Assembly: GCF_001808705.1 (NCBI RefSeq)
Contig: NZ_KV794309.1
Location: forward strand, 521-64,520
Source of the DNA: Streptococcus sp. HMSC074B11
Lineage (GTDB): Bacteria > Bacillota > Bacilli > Lactobacillales > Streptococcaceae
DNA: 64,000 nt
Reading direction: 5' to 3'
The notes beneath the pieces were generated by a model. The model did not search any database, had not been told where the DNA came from, and worked only from the letters and a program-made list of their open reading frames with translations. Position numbers and translations under genes: made by a program. Each line of letters begins with the position of its first letter. Position 1 is the first letter of the stretch. Positions 16,559 through 26,478 of the stretch are shown piece by piece.

Positions 16559-17077
16559 ATGAACTATTTTAACGTTGGGAAAATTGTCAATACCCAAGGC
16601 TTGCAAGGTGAGATGCGAGTCTTGTCAGTGACAGATTTTACTGAAGAACGCTTTAAAAAAGGGGCAGAGCTTGCCTTATTTGATGAAAAAGATCAATTTG
16701 TGCGAACAGTGGTCATTGCAAGCCACCGTAAACATAAAAACTTTGATATCATCAAGTTTAAAGATATGTACCATATCAATGACATCGAAAAATACAAGGG
16801 TCACAGTTTGAAGGTTGCTGAGGAAAATCTCAATGACCTCGATGATGGTGAGTTTTATTACCACGAGATTATCGGTTTAGAAGTCTATGAGGGAGATAAC
16901 TTGATTGGAACTATCAAGGAAATCCTTCAGCCTGGAGCCAATGATGTTTGGGTAGTCAAACGCAAAGGCAAACGAGACCTACTCTTACCTTATATCCCGC
17001 CTGTAGTTCTCAATATAGATATTCCGAATAATCGTGTGGACGTTGAACTCTTAGAAGGGTTAGACGATGAAGATTGA
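16559..17077 (+). CDS. rimM: Ribosome maturation factor RimM
   Basis: The 172-residue protein has an N-terminal RimM beta-barrel ([16 protein letters not shown]) and a C-terminal PRC-barrel (residues about 95-168; [14 protein letters not shown]). It binds S19 during 30S head assembly. The start follows AGGAG. The end overlaps trmD by 11 bp, indicating translational coupling. Confidence 0.95.
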   Translation: MNYFNVGKIVNTQGLQGEMRVLSVTDFTEERFKKGAELALFDEKDQFVRTVVIASHRKHKNFDIIKFKDMYHINDIEKYKGHSLKVAEENLNDLDDGEFYYHEIIGLEVYEGDNLIGTIKEILQPGANDVWVVKRKGKRDLLLPYIPPVVLNIDIPNNRVDVELLEGLDDED

Positions 17078-17786
17078 TATTTTAACCCTCTTTCCAGAAA
17101 TGTTTTCACCCCTAGAACATTCCATCGTTGGAAAGGCTCGAGAAAAGGGTCTCTTAGATATCCACTATCATAATTTTCGTGACTACGCTGAAAAGGCCCG
17201 CCATGTGGATGACGAACCCTATGGCGGTGGTCAAGGGATGCTCCTACGAGCGCAACCCATCTTTGATGCCTTTGATGCGATTGAAAAAAAGAATCCGCGC
17301 GTGATCCTCTTAGATCCAGCTGGAAAACAGTTTGACCAATCTTATGCTGAGGATTTGGCGCAAGAAGAAGAGCTTATCTTTATCTGTGGTCACTATGAGG
17401 GCTATGACGAGCGGATTAAGGCCTTAGTAACTGATGAAATTTCTCTAGGAGATTATGTCCTTACTGGTGGAGAACTTGCAGCAATGACTATGATTGATGC
17501 GACGGTTCGCTTGATTCCAGAAGTTATCGGCAAGGAAGCTAGTCACCAGGATGATAGCTTTTCATCTGGGCTCCTTGAATATCCTCAGTACACTCGTCCC
17601 TATGATTATCGAGGTATGGTGGTTCCAGAAGTGCTTATGAGTGGACACCATGAAAACATACGTCAATGGCGACTCTATGAGAGTCTTAAGAAAACCTACC
17701 AACGTAGACCTGATTTGCTGGAAGAGTATGAACTGACAGCAGAAGAAGAGAAAATGTTAGCAGAAATTAAAGAAAATAACAATTAA
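17067..17786 (+). CDS. trmD: tRNA (guanine37-N1)-methyltransferase TrmD
   Basis: The 239-residue SPOUT-knot methyltransferase shows the family motifs [19 protein letters not shown] and [15 protein letters not shown], which build the SAM-binding trefoil knot. It makes m1G37, which prevents frameshifting. It starts inside the rimM coding sequence. Confidence 0.97.
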   Translation: MKIDILTLFPEMFSPLEHSIVGKAREKGLLDIHYHNFRDYAEKARHVDDEPYGGGQGMLLRAQPIFDAFDAIEKKNPRVILLDPAGKQFDQSYAEDLAQEEELIFICGHYEGYDERIKALVTDEISLGDYVLTGGELAAMTMIDATVRLIPEVIGKEASHQDDSFSSGLLEYPQYTRPYDYRGMVVPEVLMSGHHENIRQWRLYESLKKTYQRRPDLLEEYELTAEEEKMLAEIKENNN

Positions 17787-17798
17787 AAGGAGAAAACT

Positions 17799-18137
17799 AT
17801 GCAAGTAATTAAACGTGATGGACAAGTCGCTGATTTTGATCCAGATAAAATCTACCAAGCTATCCTTAAGGCGGCTCAGACAGTCTATGTTTTGACTGAC
17901 GATTTGCGCCAAAACCTAGCTCAAGTTACTAAAAAAGTTGTGTTGGATTTAGAAGAAGCAAAAGTAGAACGTGCGACTATCAGTATGATTCAATCAATGG
18001 TTGAGCACCGCTTACTTGGTGCTGGCTACATTACAATCGCAGAACACTATATCTCTTACCGTTTGCAGCGGGATTTAGAGAGAAGTGGTTACGGAGAACA
18101 TATTGCTGTTCACCTTCATTTTGAACAAATCCGTTAA
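17799..18137 (+). CDS. Stand-alone ATP-cone domain protein
   Basis: The 112-residue protein consists almost entirely of an ATP-cone (VIKRDGQVADFDPDKIYQAILKA and later IQSMVEHRLL). ATP-cones sense ATP/dATP in ribonucleotide reductases and NrdR, but here there is no zinc ribbon or reductase attached. A good AAGGAG precedes it and it is 12 bp after trmD. Its regulatory partner is unknown. NrdR itself is ruled out because the N-terminal zinc finger is absent. Confidence 0.82.
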   Translation: MQVIKRDGQVADFDPDKIYQAILKAAQTVYVLTDDLRQNLAQVTKKVVLDLEEAKVERATISMIQSMVEHRLLGAGYITIAEHYISYRLQRDLERSGYGEHIAVHLHFEQIR

Positions 18138-18140
18138 TAG

Positions 18141-18180
18141 AAAAGAGTGAGATGAAGAAAACTCATCTCACTCTTTCTTA
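18141..18180. terminator. Bidirectional terminator between convergent genes
   Basis: AAAGAGTGAGATGA/TCATCTCACTCTTT is a 14-bp perfect stem. The stop codon of the minus-strand gene (18168) lies within the right arm. Confidence 0.85.
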
Positions 18181-18488
18181 AATCGATTTTTTTGGGCAGT
18201 TTGGACAGTTGAGGGAACAAAACTTATTTTTTGAATATCTGGGATTCGAATAATGCGGGTCACATTTTTTGCAAAATTTTTAACGATAATTTGCTGGCGG
18301 TCAGTATCATACTTGATAATATCGCCTGTAAAACTTGACTCAGCAAAAATAATGTGTACAGCTGTTTTTTTAGCTAGGGCTTCTTCAAGTCTAGCAATTA
18401 GGGGATCGCTTTTTTCAGGAATGGAATCTTCATGTCCATTAATAAAATCATGAACTTTTTGCAAAGCCTGTTTTAATAAATCTTTCAT
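18168..18488 (-). CDS. Conserved small protein of unknown function
   Basis: The 106-residue protein starts at 18488 with GGGAGG upstream. An amphipathic helix at the N-terminus (KDLLKQALQKVHDFING) is followed by a beta-rich part (AVHIIFAESSFTGDIIKYD, QIIVKNFAKNVTRIIRIPD) that could be a small barrel similar to YolD or Sm-like folds. That fold reading is a guess from strand pattern. The gene is alone on the minus strand and its 3' end overlaps the terminator. Confidence 0.65.
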   Translation of the reverse strand: MKDLLKQALQKVHDFINGHEDSIPEKSDPLIARLEEALAKKTAVHIIFAESSFTGDIIKYDTDRQQIIVKNFAKNVTRIIRIPDIQKISFVPSTVQTAQKNRFKKE

Positions 18489-18580
18489 TCCGGCCTCCCT
18501 TCTTTTAATCATTATATAAAAATTTTATGAAATCTACAAGATTTTTCGAATAATCAATTGAGAACAAAAAGGAGAAAAAC

Positions 18581-18796
18581 ATGGCAGAATTTACATTTGA
18601 AATTGAAGAACATTTGCTAACTCTATCTGAAAATGAAAAAGGATGGACCAAAGAAATCAATCGTGTCAGCTTTAATGGTGCACCAGCGAAGTTTGACATT
18701 CGTAGCTGGAGTCCTGACCACACCAAGATGGGGAAAGGAATTACCCTCTCAAATGAAGAATTTCAAATCATGGTGGATGCTTTTAAGAATCAATAA
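18581..18796 (+). CDS. YdbC family PC4-like ssDNA-binding protein
   Basis: The 71-residue protein matches the YdbC/PC4-like family (FDIRSWSPDHTKMGKGITLSN). Lactococcal and pneumococcal members have structures resembling the transcription cofactor PC4 and bind single-stranded DNA; this is from memory of the family. AAAAGGAG precedes the ATG. It is monocistronic with its own terminator. Confidence 0.85.
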   Translation: MAEFTFEIEEHLLTLSENEKGWTKEINRVSFNGAPAKFDIRSWSPDHTKMGKGITLSNEEFQIMVDAFKNQ

Positions 18797-18818
18797 ACTT
18801 TCATCTAAGATTAATTAA

Positions 18819-18855
18819 AAAGAGGTTAGGGAAAATCCCTGCCTCTTTTATTTGC
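18819..18855. terminator. Terminator between ydbC-like gene and bioY
   Basis: AAAGAGG-TTAGGG/TCCCTG-CCTCTTT stem with AAAA loop and T run. It serves both convergent genes and overlaps the end of bioY. Confidence 0.85.
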
Positions 18856-19387
18856 TTGAAAAATAAGCTTGTGTACGAAGACGTTGGAGTAGTGGTCGGC
18901 TGATGAAGCTAATGGCTACAATTTTGGCAAGATCAGGTATGATAAAGGGAATAACACCGACAGCCAGTGCTTTATCAAAAGGCATTCCAGCTAAGAAGTG
19001 GAGACTGAGAATACCACCAACAAAAACAAGTGAATCTCCCAAGAGATTTGCAAAGAAAATACGTAGGACACCACTATTGGTGTGAATGAGATAGGAAGCA
19101 AGCCCTGCATAGACAAGGTCGAACCAAAGATAACCAGCGCTTGGTCCAACTAAAACATGAAATCCAGCTCCACCGTTAGCAAATACCGGAAGACCAATAG
19201 CTCCAAGTAAGAGATAGAGTCCGACAGAGAGAACAGCTTCCCTTGGTCTAAAAACAGTAGCGATGAGTCCAATAGCAAAGTTTTGCAGAGTGAAAGGAAC
19301 TGGACCAATCGGCATACTAATTTGGGCCAATACTGCAATAAGAGCCGCTCCAATAGCAGGAATAGCGTAAATGTGTGCTTTTTTCAA
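18848..19387 (-). CDS. bioY: Biotin ECF transporter substrate-binding subunit BioY
   Basis: The 179-residue integral membrane protein has about six helices. The BioY signature is GPVPFTLQNFAIGLIA and GGAGFHVLVGPSAGYLWFD. It captures biotin and works with a shared ECF ATPase/EcfT module encoded elsewhere. Translation starts at TTG (19387), with AGAGG nine bases upstream; no ATG gives the complete first helix. A BirA-like operator lies in the leader, so it is probably repressed by biotin. Confidence 0.92.
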   Translation of the reverse strand: MKKAHIYAIPAIGAALIAVLAQISMPIGPVPFTLQNFAIGLIATVFRPREAVLSVGLYLLLGAIGLPVFANGGAGFHVLVGPSAGYLWFDLVYAGLASYLIHTNSGVLRIFFANLLGDSLVFVGGILSLHFLAGMPFDKALAVGVIPFIIPDLAKIVAISFISRPLLQRLRTQAYFSSK

Positions 19388-19388
19388 A

Positions 19389-19448
19389 ATAGTTAACCTC
19401 TTCTATAAATTATAGTAACTATTATACTAAATGAGATATGAATGTCAA
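19389..19448 (-). promoter_or_regulatory. bioY promoter with a BirA-type operator
   Basis: On the minus strand TTGACA (19448-19443), 16-bp spacer, TATAAT (19426-19421). Immediately downstream, ATAGTTA (19389-19395) and TAACTAT (19416-19422) form an inverted repeat; extended to ATAGTTAACC, the arms are 14 bp apart, like known BirA operators of Firmicutes. The assignment follows from position and resemblance. Confidence 0.6.
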
Positions 19449-19466
19449 CCTATTTTAAAATAAAAG

Positions 19467-19482
19467 GTTACAAATTTGTAAC
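19467..19482. promoter_or_regulatory. Perfect 16-bp palindrome between bioY and gor
   Basis: GTTACAAATTTGTAAC equals its own reverse complement. It lies 19 bp upstream of the bioY -35 and 45 bp past the gor stop. The protein that might bind it is unknown. Confidence 0.5.
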
Positions 19483-19497
19483 GGCCGATTTAGAGTA

Positions 19498-19526
19498 AAA
19501 AAGAGACCAAGGGGTCTCTCTTTTCT
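19498..19526 (-). terminator. Terminator of gor
   Basis: AAGAGACC/GGTCTCT stem with AAGG loop. The A run at 19498 gives a U tract in minus-strand RNA. Confidence 0.8.
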
Positions 19527-19527
19527 T

Positions 19528-20874
19528 TTAACGCATGGTCACAAATTCTTCTGAGCCAGTTGGGTGGATAGCGACAGTAGCATCAAAGTCAGCTTTTGTA
19601 GCTCCCATCTTGATAGCAACTGCGAAACCTTGAATCATTTCGTCAACGCCATAGCCGATTCCATGAAGGCCAACTACTTTTTCGTCTGCACCAGCTGTTA
19701 CGAGCTTGAAGCGAGCTTCTTGGCGGTGACTAGTAACGGCAGAATACATAGATGCAAATTTTGAAGTATAGACTTTAACGTTTTCTTGGCCGTACTCTTT
19801 GATAGCTTCTTCCTCAGTCAGACCGACTGTTCCGATTGCTGGGTGTGAGAAAACTACAGTCGGAATAGTCGTGTAGTCCATTTTAGCATTGGTTTTACCG
19901 TTGAAAAGTCTTTCGGATAGGGTACGACCAGCCTTTATAGCGACAGGAGTCAGTTCCTTTTCACCTGTGACATCTCCAAGAGCGTAGATACCTTCAACGA
20001 TAGTATTTTGGTATTCATCAACCTGGATAAAGCCGCGTTCATTGAGGGTAACACCAGCTTTTTCGAGTTGAAGTCCTTCAACATTTGGACGGCGACCAGT
20101 TGCCCAGATAACTTGACTGGCAGTATGAGAGCTGCCATCTTCGAAATGAATGGTAATACCTTGTTCAGTTTCTTCAAGTTTAGCAGGAACCTTATGGGTG
20201 TGGAGGTTTAGTCCTGTATTTTCCATTTCTTGAACTAGACTCTCAACGATATAGCCATCAAATCCACGTAGCGGACGTTCACGACGGACAAATAAATCTG
20301 TCTTTACACCAAGTGTATGGAGTACACCAGCTAATTCTACAGCAATGTAACCAGCACCTAGAATAGCTACCGATTCAGGTAACTCTTCCCAGGCGAAGAT
20401 ATCATCTGAGCTACCACCTAGTTCAGCACCAGGAATAGCAGGGATATGAGGATGAGCTCCAGTCGCAATTACAATATGCTTAGCACGGATCAATTCGCCA
20501 TTAACACTGACAGTATGAGCATCAACGAACTCAGCACGTCCTTCAATCAAATCAACCCCGTTGCGCTTGAAGCTTCCATCGTAAGACGAGCGAGCACGAT
20601 CAATATAAGCTTCACGATTCTTACGAAGTGTTGCGTAATCAAATTCGTTGTCAGTGCTTGTGAAACCATAGTCAGGTCCATATTTGTGGATACTCTCTGC
20701 AATTTGGGCTCCATACCACATGATTTTTTTAGGGACACAGCCGAGATTGACACAAGTTCCCCCTAATTTCTTTTCCTCAATAACTGCGGCTTTAGCACCA
20801 TGTTCGCCAGCACGATTCATGGTAGCAATACCCCCGCTACCTCCTCCGATGGCGATAATATCATATTTTCTCAT
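19528..20874 (-). CDS. gor: Glutathione-disulfide reductase
   Basis: The 448-residue FAD enzyme of the pyridine nucleotide-disulfide oxidoreductase family reduces GSSG with NADPH. FAD motif GGGSGG is at about residue 9; the redox disulfide is in [18 protein letters not shown] motif is GAGYIAVE; the C-terminal HPTGSEE supplies the catalytic histidine. The start at 20874 follows AAAGGAG; longer frames lack a ribosome site. Streptococci import glutathione and use Gor in oxidative-stress and metal defence. It is transcribed alone. Confidence 0.95.
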   Translation of the reverse strand: MRKYDIIAIGGGSGGIATMNRAGEHGAKAAVIEEKKLGGTCVNLGCVPKKIMWYGAQIAESIHKYGPDYGFTSTDNEFDYATLRKNREAYIDRARSSYDGSFKRNGVDLIEGRAEFVDAHTVSVNGELIRAKHIVIATGAHPHIPAIPGAELGGSSDDIFAWEELPESVAILGAGYIAVELAGVLHTLGVKTDLFVRRERPLRGFDGYIVESLVQEMENTGLNLHTHKVPAKLEETEQGITIHFEDGSSHTASQVIWATGRRPNVEGLQLEKAGVTLNERGFIQVDEYQNTIVEGIYALGDVTGEKELTPVAIKAGRTLSERLFNGKTNAKMDYTTIPTVVFSHPAIGTVGLTEEEAIKEYGQENVKVYTSKFASMYSAVTSHRQEARFKLVTAGADEKVVGLHGIGYGVDEMIQGFAVAIKMGATKADFDATVAIHPTGSEEFVTMR

Positions 20875-20904
20875 TGAAAGCTCCTTTACTTGTTTTCTAG
20901 TCAT

Positions 20905-20933
20905 ATTCTATCTTTTTTTGAAAGTCAATGCAA
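20905..20933 (-). promoter_or_regulatory. Promoter of gor
   Basis: On the minus strand TTGCAT (20933-20928), 17-bp spacer, TAGAAT (20910-20905). Confidence 0.6.
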
Positions 20934-21052
20934 AAATCTGCTACGCTTAAATTTCTTAAGAAAATGCTTGCAAAAATAAAAAAGAAGTTGTATTATATAA
21001 CTAACACAACAATAAAAGATTTGGCAATTATTTTTGGATGGGCAGAAAGCAA

Positions 21053-21081
21053 TTGTCCAATTTTATGACTTGTGCTATAAT
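21053..21081 (+). promoter_or_regulatory. Promoter of the MacAB-like efflux operon
   Basis: TTGTCC (21053-21058), 17-bp spacer, TATAAT (21076-21081) with TGC before it. Upstream, TTGCAA (20968-20973) and TATTAT (20991-20996) could form a second, weaker promoter. Confidence 0.7.
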
Positions 21082-21112
21082 CTTAATATATGTTTATAAA
21101 AGAGGTATGGAT

Positions 21113-22300
21113 ATGAAAAAGAAGTCAAAAGCTAAAAAATGGCCCCTATTTACAGCTATAGGAGTTACGTCAGTTCTTGTAGTAGGAGCAGCTGCTGTTC
21201 TTCTATTGAGACAACCAAATCAAGCTGCAACACAAGACGAAACTGCAAAAATCGTTCTTGCCAAAGAGGGATCAGTGGCTTCAACAGTTCTCTTATCTGG
21301 TACCGTAACAGCTCAAAATGAACAATATGTTTATTATGATGCTAGTAAAGGTGACTTGGATGAGGTTTCGGTCTCTGTCGGAGATAAGGTAAGTGAAGGC
21401 CAAGCTCTTGCTAAGTATAGTAGTACAGAAGCCCAGGCTGCCTATGATGCTGCCAGTCGTGCTGTGGCTAAGGCTGACCGTCATATCAATGAACTGAATG
21501 AGTCTCGAAATACCGCCGCAGCAACACCTAGCCTTCCACAAGCAGGTTTAGAAGGAGCAACTGGACAAGCACCAGCTCAGTCATCCGGTTCTGCCACAGC
21601 TGCTATTGATTCTCAAATCAGCGATGCTCGTGATGTGCGTGCAGATGCAGAAGCGCAACTCGAAAAAGCTCAAGCCCAGTTGAATTCTGCTACGGTATTG
21701 AGTACTGTAGAGGGAACAGTTGTCGAAGTCAATCGCAATGTTTCAAAATCTCCAACAGGAAATAGCCAAGTATTGGTACATATCGTTAGTAACGACAACT
21801 TGCAGGTCAAGGGAGAACTTTCTGAGTACAACCTTGCTAATCTATCTGTCGGCCAAGAGGTTACCTTTACTTCAAAGGTTTATCCAGATAAAACTTGGAA
21901 TGGTAAGATTAGCTATATTTCAAATTATCCAAAGAACAGTAGTGAAGCAAGTAGTAGCTTAGCTGGTTCAAACACAGGTTCTAAATACCCATATACGGTC
22001 GATGTAACTAGTGAAATTGGTGATCTGAAACAAGGTTTTACTGTCAGTGTCGAAGTGAAAAGCATGAGTAAAGCATTGCTTGTTCCTATTACAAGTATCG
22101 TCATGGAAGAAGATAAAAACTATGTTTGGATTCTTGATGAAAATCAAAAGGCCAAAAAAGTTGAAGTTGGATTGGGCAATGCAGATGCAGAAAACCAAGA
22201 AATCACATCTGGTCTGACAGATGGAGCAAAAGTCATCAGTAATCCGACAGCTTCCTTGCAAGAAGGAAAAGAGGTGAAGACTGATGAAGCAACTAATTAG
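21113..22300 (+). CDS. Efflux adaptor protein (MacA-like, HlyD family)
   Basis: The protein has 395 residues from the ATG at 21113, which has GAGGT seven bases upstream. One N-terminal membrane helix (about residues 11-32) anchors an extracellular adaptor with a lipoyl half (VTAQNEQYVYY), a coiled-coil hairpin around 110-205 with an Ala/Pro/Gln-rich tip, and a beta-barrel and membrane-proximal domain. It is the first gene of a three-gene MacAB-like exporter. The pneumococcal counterpart (Spr0693-0695, from memory) contributes to resistance to antimicrobial peptides. Confidence 0.88.
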   Translation: MKKKSKAKKWPLFTAIGVTSVLVVGAAAVLLLRQPNQAATQDETAKIVLAKEGSVASTVLLSGTVTAQNEQYVYYDASKGDLDEVSVSVGDKVSEGQALAKYSSTEAQAAYDAASRAVAKADRHINELNESRNTAAATPSLPQAGLEGATGQAPAQSSGSATAAIDSQISDARDVRADAEAQLEKAQAQLNSATVLSTVEGTVVEVNRNVSKSPTGNSQVLVHIVSNDNLQVKGELSEYNLANLSVGQEVTFTSKVYPDKTWNGKISYISNYPKNSSEASSSLAGSNTGSKYPYTVDVTSEIGDLKQGFTVSVEVKSMSKALLVPITSIVMEEDKNYVWILDENQKAKKVEVGLGNADAENQEITSGLTDGAKVISNPTASLQEGKEVKTDEATN

Positions 22301-22985
22301 CCTCAAAAATATCTGCCGTAGTTATCGAAATGGTGATCAAGAGCTTCAAGTTCTCAAAGACATTAACCTTGAAGTTCACGAGGGAGAATTCGTGGCTATC
22401 ATGGGACCATCTGGTTCTGGTAAGTCCACCCTCATGAATACCATCGGTATGTTGGATACCCCTACAAGTGGTCAGTATTTTCTAGATGGAAAAGAAGTAG
22501 CTGGTTTGGGTGAAAAACAATTAGCCAAGGTGCGAAATCAAGAGATTGGCTTTGTCTTTCAGCAATTCTTTCTCTTGTCCAAAATGAATGCTCTCCAGAA
22601 TGTCGAACTTCCCTTGATTTATGCGGGAGTTTCAGCTTCAAAACGTCGCAAATTAGCAGAAGAGTATCTGGAAAAGGTTGAACTGACTGAGCGTAGCCAT
22701 CACTTGCCATCGGAGTTGTCTGGGGGGCAGAAACAAAGGGTTGCCATTGCACGAGCTCTTGTCAACAATCCATCTATTATCTTGGCTGATGAGCCAACTG
22801 GAGCTCTGGATACCAAAACGGGTAATCAGATCATGCAACTCTTAGTTGAATTGAACAAAGAAGGAAAAACCATCATTATGGTAACGCATGAGCCTGAAAT
22901 TGCCGCCTATGCCAAGCGTCAGATTGTCATCCGTGACGGTATCATTTCGTCTGACAGTGCTCAAGTAGAAAAGGAGGAAAACTAA
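22284..22985 (+). CDS. ABC exporter ATPase (MacB-type, LolD/MacB-like)
   Basis: The 233-residue ATPase has Walker [10 protein letters not shown] (residues 38-46), Q-loop, signature LSGGQKQR, Walker B IILADEP and the H-loop histidine in MVTHEPE. It overlaps the adaptor gene by 17 bp and is one base short of the permease gene, so subunits are coupled in translation. It energises the mechanotransmission-type permease encoded next. Confidence 0.93.
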   Translation: MKQLISLKNICRSYRNGDQELQVLKDINLEVHEGEFVAIMGPSGSGKSTLMNTIGMLDTPTSGQYFLDGKEVAGLGEKQLAKVRNQEIGFVFQQFFLLSKMNALQNVELPLIYAGVSASKRRKLAEEYLEKVELTERSHHLPSELSGGQKQRVAIARALVNNPSIILADEPTGALDTKTGNQIMQLLVELNKEGKTIIMVTHEPEIAAYAKRQIVIRDGIISSDSAQVEKEEN

Positions 22986-22986
22986 G

Positions 22987-24243
22987 ATGCAGAATCTGAA
23001 ATTTGCCTTTTCATCCATTTTGGCCCACAAGATGCGTTCCTTCCTGACCATGATTGGGATTATCATCGGTGTTTCCTCAGTTGTCGTGATCATGGCCTTG
23101 GGTGACTCTATGTCTCGTCAGGTCAATAAAAACATGACCAAGTCTCAAAAAGACATCCATGTCTTTTTCTCACCTACCAAGAGTAAGGACGGTTCCTTTA
23201 CACAAAGACAATCTGCACTGACCTTGTCTGGCGGTCAAGAAGATTTTGTTGAACCACCAAAACCTCAAGAATCTTGGGTTAAAGAAGCTGCCAAACTAAA
23301 AGGTGTGGACAGCTACTATGTAACCAACTCAGCCAATGTGACCTTGACTTATAAGGATAAAAAGGTCGAACACGCTAACATGACGGGTGGGAATGTCACC
23401 TATATGGATGCGGTCGAAAATGAAATTATTGCAGGTCGTGGACTTAAAGCACAAGATTATAAAGATTTTGCAAGTGTGATCATTTTAGATGAAGAGCTTG
23501 CCAATAGCCTTTTTGGTTCTGCAAAAGAAGCCCTCAACCAAATTGTTGAAGTAAATGAAATCAGTTACCGTGTTATTGGTGTTTACGCAAGTAAGGAAGC
23601 CAAGGCAGCCAAAGCATTTGGTGTTGGAGGACTACCAATCACTACCAATATTTCCTTGGCAGCTAATTTTAACACAGACGAGATTTCAAATATTGTCTTC
23701 CGTGTTAACGATACGAGCTTGACTCAGACTTTGGGTCCAGAGTTGGCAAGAAGAATGACAGAGATTGCAGGTCTTCAACAAGGGGAATATCAAGTTGCAG
23801 ATGCGTCTGCTGCCTTCCAAGAAGTTCAACAACTCTTTGGCTTCATAACAACGATTATTAGTGCTATTGCAGGGATTTCCCTCTTTGTTGGTGGTACTGG
23901 TGTTATGAACATTATGCTTGTTTCTGTGACAGAGCGTACCCGTGAGATTGGTTTACGGAAAGCACTAGGAGCAACTCGGGGTAATATCCTAGTTCAGTTT
24001 TTGATTGAATCCATGATTTTAACCTTATTAGGTGGATTCGTTGGTCTACTGCTTGCTGCAGGGGTGACTATGCTTGCAGGGGTTCTTCTTCAAAACTTGA
24101 TTGCAGGAATCGAAGTTGGTGTATCCATCCCAATCGCTCTCTTTAGTTTAGCTGTCTCAGCTAGTATCGGTATGATATTCGGTGTTCTACCAGCCAACAA
24201 AGCCTCTAAGCTTGATCCAATCGAAGCTCTTCGCTATGAATAA
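22987..24243 (+). CDS. MacB-like ABC permease (FtsX family)
   Basis: The 418-residue protein has the MacB/FtsX plan: one helix near residues 17-40, a large extracellular domain of about 230 residues, then three C-terminal helices (from about 280) with TRTREIGLRKALGATRGNIL before the second-last helix pair, the family signature. With the adaptor and ATPase it forms a type VII ABC efflux system, probably for antimicrobial peptides. Confidence 0.93.
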   Translation: MQNLKFAFSSILAHKMRSFLTMIGIIIGVSSVVVIMALGDSMSRQVNKNMTKSQKDIHVFFSPTKSKDGSFTQRQSALTLSGGQEDFVEPPKPQESWVKEAAKLKGVDSYYVTNSANVTLTYKDKKVEHANMTGGNVTYMDAVENEIIAGRGLKAQDYKDFASVIILDEELANSLFGSAKEALNQIVEVNEISYRVIGVYASKEAKAAKAFGVGGLPITTNISLAANFNTDEISNIVFRVNDTSLTQTLGPELARRMTEIAGLQQGEYQVADASAAFQEVQQLFGFITTIISAIAGISLFVGGTGVMNIMLVSVTERTREIGLRKALGATRGNILVQFLIESMILTLLGGFVGLLLAAGVTMLAGVLLQNLIAGIEVGVSIPIALFSLAVSASIGMIFGVLPANKASKLDPIEALRYE

Positions 24244-24253
24244 TTTAAAAGAT

Positions 24254-24291
24254 AAAAAAACGAGATAGACATTTGTCTGTCTTGTTTTTGT
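24254..24291 (+). terminator. Terminator of the efflux operon
   Basis: AAAAACGAGATAG pairs with CTGTCTTGTTTTT (two G-U pairs), followed by a T-rich run. Confidence 0.75.
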
Positions 24292-24323
24292 ATGGATTTC
24301 TCTATCGAAAATCACTAAAAATG

Positions 24324-24332
24324 TGGTATAAT
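24324..24332 (+). promoter_or_regulatory. Extended -10 promoter of metG
   Basis: TGGTATAAT at 24324-24332; the -35 is not clear. Confidence 0.6.
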
Positions 24333-24377
24333 GAAGTGTTAGAAAAACAGGTTTCATTAGCCTGGAAAGGAAATATT

Positions 24378-26375
24378 ATGTCTGAAAAGAATTTTTATAT
24401 TACAACACCGATTTACTATCCATCTGGTAAACTTCATATCGGTTCTGCCTACACAACTATCGCATGTGATGTCCTAGCACGTTACAAACGCCTGATGGGC
24501 TACGATGTCTTTTATCTGACTGGTCTTGATGAGCATGGTCAAAAGATTCAACAAAAAGCAGAAGAAGCTGGCATCACGCCTCAAGCCTATGTTGACGGAA
24601 TGGCAGTTGGAGTTAAAGAACTCTGGAAATTGCTTGATATCTCATACGATAAATTCATCCGTACCACAGATGATTACCATGAAAAAGTAGTAGCACAAGT
24701 TTTTGAACGCTTGCTAGCTCAAGATGACATCTACTTAGGTGAATACTCTGGCTGGTACTCAGTATCCGATGAGGAATTCTTTACAGAAAGCCAACTTGCG
24801 GAAGTTTTCCGTGATGAAGATGGAAATGTGACGGGTGGTATCGCTCCATCAGGTCACGAGGTTGAATGGGTTTCAGAAGAGTCTTATTTCCTTCGCCTCA
24901 GCAAATACCAAGATCGCTTGGTCGAATTTTTCAAATCACATCCTGACTTCATCACTCCAGATGGTCGCCTTAATGAAATGTTGCGTAACTTCATTGAGCC
25001 AGGTTTGGAAGACTTAGCAGTATCTCGTACAACCTTTACCTGGGGTGTACCAGTCCCATCAAATCCGAAACACGTCGTCTACGTTTGGATCGATGCACTT
25101 CTTAACTATGCGACAGCTCTTGGTTATGGTCAAGATGAACATGGTAACTTTGATAAGTTCTGGAATGGAACAGTCTTCCATATGGTTGGGAAAGACATCC
25201 TTCGTTTCCACTCCATCTACTGGCCAATCCTTCTTATGATGTTGGATGTTAAATTGCCTGACCGTTTGATTGCCCACGGTTGGTTTGTCATGAAAGACGG
25301 CAAGATGTCTAAGTCTAAAGGGAATGTCGTTTATCCTGAAATGTTGGTAGAGCGCTATGGTCTCGATCCACTTCGTTACTACCTCATGCGTAGCCTTCCA
25401 GTTGGTTCAGATGGCACCTTCACTCCAGAGGACTATGTAGGTCGTATCAACTATGAATTGGCAAACGACCTTGGAAACCTCCTCAACCGTACGGTTTCAA
25501 TGATTAACAAGTACTTTGATGGTCAAATCCCTGCCTATGTAGAAGGTGTAACAGACTTTGACAATGAACTTGCTCAAGTGGCAGAACAATCAATTGCTGA
25601 CTACAATACCTACATGGAAGCAGTTGACTATCCACGTGCACTTGAAGCAGTCTGGACTCTTATCTCACGTACTAATAAATACATCGATGAGACAGCTCCA
25701 TGGGTACTGGCTAAGGATGAAGCTCACCGTGACCAATTGGCAAGTGTGATGAGTCACTTGGCAGCTAGCCTTCGTGTCGTAGCTCACTTGATTGAGCCAT
25801 TTATGATGGAAACCAGTCGTGCAGTCTTGACACAACTTGGTCTAGCAGAAGTTTCTAGCCTTGAGAACTTGAGCTTGGCTGATTTCCCTGCAGGTGTATC
25901 CGTAGTTGCCAAAGGAACACCAATCTTCCCACGTCTCGATATGGAAGAAGAAATCGCTTATATCAAGGAACAAATGGAAGGCAACAAGCCAGCAGTCGAA
26001 AAAGAATGGAATCCAGATGAAGTCGAACTCAAACTAAACAAGGAAGAAATCAAGTTTGAAGACTTTGACAAGGTTGAAATTCGTGTTGCTGAAGTAAAAG
26101 AAGTTTCTAAAGTAGAAGGTTCTGATAAGTTGCTTCAATTCCGCTTGGATGCTGGAGATGGTGAAGACCGTCAAATCCTTTCTGGTATTGCAAAATACTA
26201 TCAAAACGAACAAGAATTGGTCGGTAAGAAAGTACAAATCGTTGCCAACCTCAAACCACGTAAAATGATGAAAAAATATGTCAGCCAAGGGATGATTCTC
26301 TCAGCTGAACATGATGGAAAATTAACCCTTCTAACAGTTGATCAAGCTGTACCAAACGGAAGTGTGATTGGCTAA
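24378..26375 (+). CDS. metG: Methionyl-tRNA synthetase
   Basis: The 665-residue class I synthetase has the HIGH-type motif HIGS (H20-S23) and KMSKS at 309-313. The linker lacks the zinc-binding cysteine knuckle of E. coli MetG, as in the Bacillus-type enzyme. The C-terminal 110 residues (from about 555, [16 protein letters not shown]) are a Trbp111/EMAP-II-like tRNA-binding domain that allows dimerisation. The ATG at 24378 has AAAGGA upstream. No T-box leader is visible. Confidence 0.97.
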   Translation: MSEKNFYITTPIYYPSGKLHIGSAYTTIACDVLARYKRLMGYDVFYLTGLDEHGQKIQQKAEEAGITPQAYVDGMAVGVKELWKLLDISYDKFIRTTDDYHEKVVAQVFERLLAQDDIYLGEYSGWYSVSDEEFFTESQLAEVFRDEDGNVTGGIAPSGHEVEWVSEESYFLRLSKYQDRLVEFFKSHPDFITPDGRLNEMLRNFIEPGLEDLAVSRTTFTWGVPVPSNPKHVVYVWIDALLNYATALGYGQDEHGNFDKFWNGTVFHMVGKDILRFHSIYWPILLMMLDVKLPDRLIAHGWFVMKDGKMSKSKGNVVYPEMLVERYGLDPLRYYLMRSLPVGSDGTFTPEDYVGRINYELANDLGNLLNRTVSMINKYFDGQIPAYVEGVTDFDNELAQVAEQSIADYNTYMEAVDYPRALEAVWTLISRTNKYIDETAPWVLAKDEAHRDQLASVMSHLAASLRVVAHLIEPFMMETSRAVLTQLGLAEVSSLENLSLADFPAGVSVVAKGTPIFPRLDMEEEIAYIKEQMEGNKPAVEKEWNPDEVELKLNKEEIKFEDFDKVEIRVAEVKEVSKVEGSDKLLQFRLDAGDGEDRQILSGIAKYYQNEQELVGKKVQIVANLKPRKMMKKYVSQGMILSAEHDGKLTLLTVDQAVPNGSVIG

Positions 26376-26380
26376 GATTT

Positions 26381-26415
26381 AAAAAGAACCAGTTTAAACT
26401 GGTTCTTTTCTTTTG
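26381..26415 (+). terminator. Terminator of metG
   Basis: AAGAACCAGTTTAAACTGG plus TTCTT is a perfect inverted repeat flanked by A and T runs. Confidence 0.9.
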
Positions 26416-26426
26416 TAAGGTATCAG

Positions 26427-26455
26427 TTGATAAAAGTGGCATTCTACTTTATAAT
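26427..26455 (+). promoter_or_regulatory. Promoter of the aldo/keto reductase
   Basis: TTGATA (26427-26432), 17-bp spacer, TATAAT (26450-26455). Confidence 0.8.
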
Positions 26456-26478
26456 GAAGAAAAACGGAGGAAATTGCC

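Noticed and set aside
20947-20961. TTTAAG-like repeats upstream of the efflux operon as a CiaR site
   Set aside because: The spacing between the repeats is 9 bp instead of the 11-bp period of CiaR sites.
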